Positions 58,649 to 64,000 of a DNA stretch of 64,000 nt are shown in pieces. Every line of letters starts with the position of its first letter. The first letter of the stretch is position 1. The stretch comes from Streptomyces coelicoflavus (GTDB lineage: Bacteria > Actinomycetota > Actinomycetes > Streptomycetales > Streptomycetaceae), in the NCBI RefSeq assembly GCF_003112555.1, contig NZ_BEWB01000008.1, positions 124,001 to 188,000 of the forward strand, given 5' to 3'. Below the pieces are notes generated by a model. It saw only the letters and a list, made by a program, of their open reading frames with translations. It was not told the DNA's origin and did no database searches. The translations under genes and the position numbers were made by a program.

Positions 58649-59557
58649 TCAGTGCGGTTTCCGGATGCTGTCGATGATGCGCGTCCAGTTGTCGCTGCCG
58701 TGGCCGTTCTCGATCGCTCGGCGGTAGTGGTCCTGGACGGCCGTCGGGAGGGCGAGGTCCAGGCCGAGTGCCGTGCTGGTGTCGACGATGTGGTCGGACG
58801 TCGCGCCCATCATGGTCACCGTGCTGAGGTGGCCGGGGTGTTCACCGGCGTCGAGGGCGGCGCCGGGGTGTTCCTCGCCCGCCCTCAGGATGTCGCCGAT
58901 GGAGTCGGCGGAGGAGAGCAGTTCCGGCAGCGCCTCCTGGGCCTTCAGACCGGCGGTGCCCAGCATCGCGGTCGCGTGCATCAGGCCGGACAGGGTGGTG
59001 AGGAAGACGGCGAGCTGGGCCTGGTACATCAGCTGGGCGAGGCCCGGGTCCTCGCCCAGGTGCTTCGGGGTGCCCAGCAGGGTCAGCACGTCCCGGTGGT
59101 TCTCCAGCAGTTCCTCGCGGCCGCTGTAGTAGATGTGGGCCGCGTTCGTGCCGACCATGGGCGCGGGGACCATGACGCCTCCGGTGAGGAAGGCGGCGCC
59201 GTGGCGGGCGGCCCACGCTGCCGCCTCGCGCGTGCGGTCGGGGGTGTCGGAGCTGAGGTTGACCAGTGTGCGCCCGGCCAGCGCTTCGGTTGTGTCGTCG
59301 AGGATGTCGTACATCGCCTGGTAGTCGGTGAGGCTGAGCAGCACCAGTTCGCTCGCCTCGAGCGCCTCGCGGGGTGCCGGCGCGTGCGTCGCGCCGGCGC
59401 CGACGACGCCGTCGGCCCGACTCGCCGTGCGGTTCCAGACGGTGACCGGGTGGCCCGCGGTGAGGAGGGTGTGGGCGATGGCCTGGCCCATCGGGCCCAG
59501 TCCGATCACGGAAACGGGGGTGGCGGGGCTGGTGGTGCGGTCCTTGTGTTCGTTCAC
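58649..59557 (-). CDS. imine-reductase-like NAD(P)-dependent oxidoreductase
   Basis: A 302-residue member of the beta-hydroxyacid dehydrogenase/imine reductase group. IGLGPMGQAIAHTLL is the dinucleotide loop, with NRTASR after strand 2 favouring NADP. The stretch GGVMVPAPMVGT and the C-terminal helical dimer domain are those of imine reductases rather than 6-phosphogluconate dehydrogenases; the catalytic Lys of the latter is not seen. GTG at 59557 has GGATGAAGGG upstream; a GTG seven codons earlier is possible. Divergent from an HxlR regulator. Confidence 0.78.
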   Translation of the reverse strand: MNEHKDRTTSPATPVSVIGLGPMGQAIAHTLLTAGHPVTVWNRTASRADGVVGAGATHAPAPREALEASELVLLSLTDYQAMYDILDDTTEALAGRTLVNLSSDTPDRTREAAAWAARHGAAFLTGGVMVPAPMVGTNAAHIYYSGREELLENHRDVLTLLGTPKHLGEDPGLAQLMYQAQLAVFLTTLSGLMHATAMLGTAGLKAQEALPELLSSADSIGDILRAGEEHPGAALDAGEHPGHLSTVTMMGATSDHIVDTSTALGLDLALPTAVQDHYRRAIENGHGSDNWTRIIDSIRKPH

Positions 59558-59590
59558 CCCTTCATCCTCTGAGGGCACGGGTAGCCTCGG

Positions 59591-59617
59591 AAGTACCCAC
59601 TTTTTTCTGCGGTACTT
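59591..59617. promoter_or_regulatory. HxlR operator, second pair
   Basis: AAGTACC and GGTACTT are exact complements 13 bp apart, between divergent oxidoreductase and HxlR genes. Confidence 0.55.
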
Positions 59618-59640
59618 ACCGATTCGTAAGGGGCTGAGCG

Positions 59641-60021
59641 ATGGCCAAGGGGTCGAGGTCCGGGCCGTACGTCTGCGGCATCGACGCTGCGCTCGACGTG
59701 GTGAGCGGCAAGTGGAAGGGCCTGATCCTCTGGGAGCTCGACGCCCACGGGGTACGCCGTTTCGCCGAGCTCCGTCGGGGGCTGCCGGGCGTGAGCGAGA
59801 AGATGCTCACCCAGCACCTGCGGGAGATGGAGGCGGACGGGCTCGTCCACCGGGAGGTGTACGCCGAGGTGCCGCCACGTGTGGAGTACTCCCTGACCGA
59901 CCACGGCCGCACACTCAATCAGGCCCTCGGACCGCTCGGCGCGTGGGGCACCGAGCGGATACGTCGCGAGGGGTGCGAGCAGCGGCAGCCGCAGCCGGAC
60001 ACCCGTTCCTCCATGCGCTGA
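59641..60021 (+). CDS. HxlR-family regulator
   Basis: A 126-residue regulator: GIDAALDVVSGKWKGLILWEL, FAELRRGLPGVSEKMLTQHLREMEADGLV and PPRVEYSLTDHG. A Cys at ~12 is conserved in the redox-sensing branch. AAGGGG lies eight bases before the ATG. Confidence 0.88.
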   Translation: MAKGSRSGPYVCGIDAALDVVSGKWKGLILWELDAHGVRRFAELRRGLPGVSEKMLTQHLREMEADGLVHREVYAEVPPRVEYSLTDHGRTLNQALGPLGAWGTERIRREGCEQRQPQPDTRSSMR

Positions 60022-60107
60022 CCGGATCGGTGTACCCCCGCCAGGCGTACCGATGATGTCCGGGCCGGCCGGCAGTCGTTACGGGGACGAGAGCGAGGAG
60101 ATCTGCC

Positions 60108-60668
60108 ATGTCCACGGAACAACCCGCCGTACGGCAACCCACGACCGAACTCGACGCCCGTTACAGCTCCGCACTCAATCCCCGTCCGGGCGCCACGGAC
60201 GTCACGGCCACCGAGTGGGCCGAAGCCCGACGGCGCGTGGCGGCCGCCGAGATCTTCTGGGTGGTCACGGCCCGACCGGGCGGCGGGCCGCACGTCACGC
60301 CGGTGATCGCGGCCTGGCACGACGGAGTGCTGTATTTCTCCACCGGACCGGGTGAGCAGAAGGCCCGGAACCTGGCCCGTGACGCGCGCTGCGCACTGCT
60401 CACGGGTACGAACTCGCTCACCGACGGGTTCGACCTGGTGGTCGAGGGCGAAGCGGCACCGGTCGGTGACCCGGCGGTGCTGGAGAAGGTGATCGCCGCG
60501 TACGAGGCGAAGTACCGGGAGCACATCACGTCGGCCGAGGGCACCTTCCACGGGATCGGGGACGCCCTGCGGAGCGGGGACGTGGTGCTGTTCGCCGTAG
60601 CTCCCGTCACCGCGTACGGGTTCGGCCGGGACGAAGGGGTGTACAGCCATACGCGCTGGTCGTTCTGA
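60108..60668 (+). CDS. pyridoxamine 5'-phosphate oxidase-like flavin/F420 protein
   Basis: A 186-residue split-barrel protein. AAAEIFWVVTARPGGGPHVTPVIAAWHDGVLYF and ALLTGTNSL are typical of the PNPOx-like superfamily, which binds FMN, F420 or haem. Substrate unknown. It stands alone, with its own ribosome site (GAGGAGA). Confidence 0.8.
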   Translation: MSTEQPAVRQPTTELDARYSSALNPRPGATDVTATEWAEARRRVAAAEIFWVVTARPGGGPHVTPVIAAWHDGVLYFSTGPGEQKARNLARDARCALLTGTNSLTDGFDLVVEGEAAPVGDPAVLEKVIAAYEAKYREHITSAEGTFHGIGDALRSGDVVLFAVAPVTAYGFGRDEGVYSHTRWSF

Positions 60669-60697
60669 GGCTCCGCGGGGCTCGGGCGTGTACGGGA

Positions 60698-61741
60698 TCA
60701 GTCGCCGTCGGTGCCCAGCGCTCCCAGCAGCATCGGCAGCGACGCGTGCAGTTCCCGCTCCCAGTAGGCCCAGCCGTGGGTTCCCGGGCCGTAGAAGTTG
60801 GTTGTCACGTGCCTCGCGCCCACGCGCTTCAGCTCGGCCGCGAGCGCGTGGTTCTGCCGGTTGAAGTCGGCCTCCAGGGCGCTCGTGGCGCCGGGTGCGT
60901 CCAGGGGGCCTGTGGTGCCGTCGCCGCAGGAGAGGTAGACCGGGATCGACCTCAGGCGCTTGGCGAGGTGGAAGGGGTCGTGGGCCTGCCAGATGCCGCG
61001 TTGGGCGACCGGGTCGCCCCAGACGCGGAGCGGGTCGTTGCCCTGGCCGGCGAAGAAGCCCATGATGCGGTCGACCGACTCCTCGTTCAGGAGCGGGTGG
61101 GCGGAACCGGAGTACGCCGCCGTCGCCTTGAACATCCCGGGATGCCGGGCCGCGTAGAGCAGTGCGCCCTGGCCTCCCATGGACAGGCCGGCGACCACGC
61201 GGTTGCTGCCCGCGCCCCACTCGCGTTCCAGGAGGTGGCGCAGTTCCTTCGTGTGGAACGTCTCCCATGCCGGGTCGCCGCCCTGGCCGTGGTTCCACCA
61301 GTCGCTGTACCAGCCGTTCCAGCCGGCCTCGGGCATCACGACCAGGACGTCGCGCAGGCTGTCGGTCTCCGCCACGTCCGTCATGCTCGTCCAGGACGTG
61401 TAGTCGCCGCAGCAGCCGTGCAGGAGCCAGAGGGTGGGCCAGTGCTGCCGATGGCGTCGGTCGTGCGGGTTCCAGCCGTCGGGAGTGAGAAGCCGGACCT
61501 TGACCGTCCGGCCGCCCAGGGCCGCCGACCGTACGGACAGGTCGACCTGCCGGTCCGCGACCCGGGTGACGGCGACGACCTCCGCGCCGGGGCGGGTGGC
61601 GCCGGTCTCCGGTTTCTCGGCGGCAAAGGCCCCTGGAGCGGTCGGCATCAGGACGGCCAGAAGGACGGCCAGTAGGACGGCAAGGACCAGGAGGAGTCTC
61701 GCTCGCAGCGGAGTGGGGACAGTGGGCACGTTCGCGAACAC
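60698..61741 (-). CDS. secreted antigen 85-like esterase
   Basis: A 347-residue alpha/beta hydrolase. The signal peptide contains LAVLLAVLLAVL, coded by a short tandem repeat. LLHGCCGDYTSW is the oxyanion area, the nucleophile elbow is AGLSMGGQGALLYAARHP, and FYGPGTHGWAYW holds the His. Related actinobacterial enzymes are acyltransferases or esterases of the cell surface. Confidence 0.83.
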   Translation of the reverse strand: MFANVPTVPTPLRARLLLVLAVLLAVLLAVLMPTAPGAFAAEKPETGATRPGAEVVAVTRVADRQVDLSVRSAALGGRTVKVRLLTPDGWNPHDRRHRQHWPTLWLLHGCCGDYTSWTSMTDVAETDSLRDVLVVMPEAGWNGWYSDWWNHGQGGDPAWETFHTKELRHLLEREWGAGSNRVVAGLSMGGQGALLYAARHPGMFKATAAYSGSAHPLLNEESVDRIMGFFAGQGNDPLRVWGDPVAQRGIWQAHDPFHLAKRLRSIPVYLSCGDGTTGPLDAPGATSALEADFNRQNHALAAELKRVGARHVTTNFYGPGTHGWAYWERELHASLPMLLGALGTDGD

Positions 61742-61763
61742 GGCGGCTCCCTGGATGGGTTGC

Positions 61764-61850
61764 TGTGCGTGGTGCGTGGTGCGTGGTACGTGGTGCGTGG
61801 TGTGTGATGGGTAGTGCTTGGTGCGTGGCGCGTCCGGCGGGTGGTCGTGG
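61764..61850. repeat. GTGCGTG heptamer tandem repeats
   Basis: Between two exported-protein genes on the minus strand, GTGCGTG and near copies (GTACGTG, GTGTGTG) repeat about nine times. The stretch is not coding. Confidence 0.7.
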
Positions 61851-61859
61851 CGGACCGGG

Positions 61860-63500
61860 TCAGGTGCCGTGCCGGTGCGGCAGGATCAACAGCGCGTCGC
61901 CGACCGGGCGTTCGCCCGCCGCGTCCGAGGGGGAGTTGAGTACGGCGCCCTCGGCCACCATCGTCGTCGAGCCGCCGCCGTCCAGGTTGACCGCGTCGCG
62001 CAGGCCGAGTGACCTCGCGACCTCCGCGCTCTCGCCGATGCTGAGTCCGAGGGAGTCCGTGCTGCGTCCGTCGGCGGTGACGAGGACGGTGCGGCCCGCG
62101 GCGTCCACCCCGGCCAGGGTGCGCGGGTTGCGCTTGTGGACCCAGCCGTAGTACCAGCTCGGGTCGCCGGGGTGCACCATGCCGTCGGTGGCGGGGGTGA
62201 CGTGGATACGGCCGTCGCGCACCAGCTCGGGACCCGCGTTCACGATGTCGGTACGGGGCGAGGTGGGCATCCGGCGGCCTCGGTCGTCCAGCAGGGTCGT
62301 GCTCACGCGCAGGCGGTCGCCCACGTGGGCCAGGGCGGCCAGGTCCGCGACGCGTTCGCCCGTCGCCTGGACCGAGCTGCCGCCCCGGGGGACCGCCCCA
62401 CCGCGTGGTGAGCGCAGTTCCACGACCCGCTCGTGGGCGTCCAGCACGGCCTCCAGGCCTTCGCCCTCGGGCGTGCGGCCGCCGTAGTCCGGGGTGAAGG
62501 CGACCAGTTCGTCGGGGTTGGTGCAGGTGACGTCGTGCAGCGGGAGTGATGTCGGGGTGTCGCCCGCGCTGCCGCCGCAGTTCCTGATCAGGCCGGGTAC
62601 GCGGTTCACTCCGTTCAGGGGGAGGGAGGCCGCGCGGGTGGCGATCCGGCCCTGCCAGGTGAGGCGGGCGATCTCGGTGCGGCGCCCGTTGTCGTGGACG
62701 ACCAGCGCCGGGCGTCCGGCCACCGGTTCGCTCAGCAGGCGGCCGTCGTACACGCCCACTCCGGCGGGGTCGCCCGGTGCGCCCGCCTTGGGGTCGAGGA
62801 CGAAGAAGCCGGCGTTGACGGCGGCCGTCGCGGTGGCCGACGCCGAGAGCGCGCTGGTCGTCTCGCGGTTCTCCAGGTCGGGGCCGTACGACGCGTCGAG
62901 GGTGCCGCGGAACCTGCGCGGGTCGATGGTGAGTACGTCGACGCGCCACGGGCCGCGGTCCGTGGCCTCTCCGTCCCAACCCGTGTACACCGCCGAGCCC
63001 GAATACCCGGCCGCTCTCAGGCGGGTGCGTTCCGCGGTCGCTGCGGTCTGCGCGTCGAAGGCGCCGATGCGGACCCGCCAGCCGAGGGTGCCGCCCCGGT
63101 AGTCGGCCGTCGCGCCTGTCGTCACCTCCTCCACCCTCGCTTCGAAGCCGTCCCGCCGCAGTTCGGCGGCCAGTTCGTCGGCGCTCGCCCGGTCCTTCAG
63201 GGCCGTCGGCGGTGCGTCGGGGTCCGGGGAGGTGTCGCCGCCGGGGATGGAGACCTCGACCGTCCAGTGGAGTGCGGGGTCGTCGGTGTTGCCGCGCACG
63301 ATGCGGGTGAGGGTGACGCCCGGCTGGAGGGTGGTCGTGGTGCGCGTCTCGGGGAGTCCGTCGGGACCCAGGGGAAGCGTCTGCCGGGCCGAGGGTTGAT
63401 ACCCGACCGCGTGCGGGGACGCCTCGGCGCCCGCTGGAAGGGCGGCCAGCGTGGTGAGGACGCCCAGAACGGCACCCGTGGCACTCAGTCTCTTCTTCAT
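61860..63500 (-). CDS. exported SPOR-NAGPA phosphodiester glycosidase-like protein
   Basis: A 546-residue protein with a Sec signal (LGVLTTLAALPAGAEA). A SPOR-like segment (RASADELAAELRRDGFEARVEE...VRIGAF) lies near 100-160, and the NAGPA domain follows, with AAVNAGFF and the Asp-rich LRDAVNLDGGGSTTMV near 510. NAGPA enzymes remove GlcNAc from phosphodiesters; in bacteria the role is thought to be in exopolymer or wall sugars. Confidence 0.83.
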   Translation of the reverse strand: MKKRLSATGAVLGVLTTLAALPAGAEASPHAVGYQPSARQTLPLGPDGLPETRTTTTLQPGVTLTRIVRGNTDDPALHWTVEVSIPGGDTSPDPDAPPTALKDRASADELAAELRRDGFEARVEEVTTGATADYRGGTLGWRVRIGAFDAQTAATAERTRLRAAGYSGSAVYTGWDGEATDRGPWRVDVLTIDPRRFRGTLDASYGPDLENRETTSALSASATATAAVNAGFFVLDPKAGAPGDPAGVGVYDGRLLSEPVAGRPALVVHDNGRRTEIARLTWQGRIATRAASLPLNGVNRVPGLIRNCGGSAGDTPTSLPLHDVTCTNPDELVAFTPDYGGRTPEGEGLEAVLDAHERVVELRSPRGGAVPRGGSSVQATGERVADLAALAHVGDRLRVSTTLLDDRGRRMPTSPRTDIVNAGPELVRDGRIHVTPATDGMVHPGDPSWYYGWVHKRNPRTLAGVDAAGRTVLVTADGRSTDSLGLSIGESAEVARSLGLRDAVNLDGGGSTTMVAEGAVLNSPSDAAGERPVGDALLILPHRHGT

Positions 63501-63626
63501 CTGTCCCGCCTCGCGCCGACCACGGACACCGACCGACCCATGCTGCGCACAAGTATCGGCCGGTTCAGGCTCACGTCAAGGCGGCCCGGTGGGCGCGGGC
63601 CGCACCCTCCGTGCTGCTCGGCCTGC

Positions 63627-64000
63627 TCAGGGGATCCGCGCCACGCCCACGTAGAAGCCGCTGCGTTCCCGCGTGGGCGCGGGTTCCTCCTGATACCACT
63701 CTGTCGCGAACACGATGCCGGGCGCGAGGAGTTCCAGTCCCGCGAAGAAGGGCTCGACCTCGCTGCGGGTGCGCATCCGCAACGGGATCGCGCCCTTCTT
63801 GTACGCGGTCTCGGTCTCCTGCTTCAGCTCCGGGTGCTGGTCGGCGGTGCCGTGCGAGAGGACCAGGTGGCTGCCGGGGGGAAGTGCTTCGACGAGGGCG
63901 CGCAGGACGCCGTACGGGTCCTCGTCGTCCGGCAGGAAGTGCAGGAGCGCGATCAGGGAGAGGGCGATGGGTCGGTCGAAGTCCAGTACTTCACGGGCGC
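63627..64000 (-). CDS. SAM-dependent methyltransferase (Methyltransf_19/DUF574), 3' part
   Basis: The last ~124 residues are visible: LIALLHFLPDDEDPYGVLRALVEALPPGSHLVLSHGTADQ, then RTRSEVEPFFAGLELLAPGIV and the end GFYVGVARIP. This matches the S-adenosyl methyltransferase family that is very numerous in Streptomyces. The SAM loop is beyond the window edge. Confidence 0.8.
   Translation of the reverse strand, partial: AREVLDFDRPIALSLIALLHFLPDDEDPYGVLRALVEALPPGSHLVLSHGTADQHPELKQETETAYKKGAIPLRMRTRSEVEPFFAGLELLAPGIVFATEWYQEEPAPTRERSGFYVGVARIP

Noticed and set aside
58649..59557. Annotation as a second 6-phosphogluconate dehydrogenase
   Set aside because: It has the Rossmann start of that superfamily but lacks the conserved KMVHN lysine block; the rest fits imine reductases.
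61764..61850. Heptamer repeats as a CRISPR array
   Set aside because: Units are 7 nt and contiguous, with no unique spacers and no cas genes in the window.

Overview
The window is high-GC actinobacterial DNA, almost certainly Streptomyces. Third codon positions are nearly all G or C, GTG and TTG starts and 4-nt ATGA/GTGA overlaps are common, and the gene content is typical: SARP-era style regulators of the NsdA type, MarR/HxlR/ArsR regulators, WXG100 proteins, Tat lipoproteins and an opcA-zwf pair. I saw no rRNA, tRNA, CRISPR array or intact insertion sequence. Gene order from about 3 to 21 kb resembles the S. coelicolor region around SCO6663-SCO6649 as I remember it; that is recall, not a search.

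Layout. (1) 1-3.1 kb: beta-glucan use, with a cut-off GH4 enzyme, a secreted GH16-CBM6 glucanase behind a LacI-type operator, and an AraC regulator. (2) 3.2-11.8 kb: a tightly coupled second pentose-phosphate operon, tkt-tal-zwf-opcA-pgi-gnd. (3) 11.8-14.7 kb: a pentapeptide-like membrane protein and a serine hydrolase. (4) 14.7-22.1 kb: an uncharacterised cluster in which a GTP cyclohydrolase II homologue with the Tyr-to-Met change faces a creatininase-family protein (candidate FAPy deformylase), next to a zinc-less PTPS homologue, a glycosyltransferase, a methyltransferase, a flippase-like membrane protein, a dehydrogenase and a CDP-alcohol phosphotransferase. This looks like a GTP-derived, glycosylated, possibly lipid-linked product and is my main candidate for an undescribed pathway. 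(5) 22.1-29.8 kb: a DHA2 drug exporter with an ArsR regulator, a decayed P450, and a Zur-box-controlled operon of binding protein, fused double permease and MFS exporter that looks like a metallophore import/export unit without its ATPase.

(6) 29.9-50.1 kb is an accessory island with many broken genes. It holds a small zinc-finger operon, two frameshifted genes, an anti-sigma-type ATPase, a Doc-like Fic protein with its partner, a type VII (WXG100) RNase A-like polymorphic toxin with immunity genes and an orphan toxin module, then a defence island: two wrecked helicases, an SMC/Rad50-like ATPase with a small partner, McrB with DUF4357, McrC, a second wrecked UvrD helicase, and an HTH-containing DNA methylase. 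Two related regulatory elements bracket the intact defence genes.

(7) 50.1-64 kb returns to ordinary Streptomyces arm content: a Tat lipoprotein beta-propeller, MarR/SDR and HxlR/hydrolase divergent pairs with palindromic operators, two NsdA-like TPR regulators (one lacking its HTH), an imine-reductase-like oxidoreductase with HxlR regulator, a flavin-type PNPOx protein, an antigen 85-like esterase, a NAGPA-domain exported protein and the end of an S-adenosylmethionine methyltransferase.
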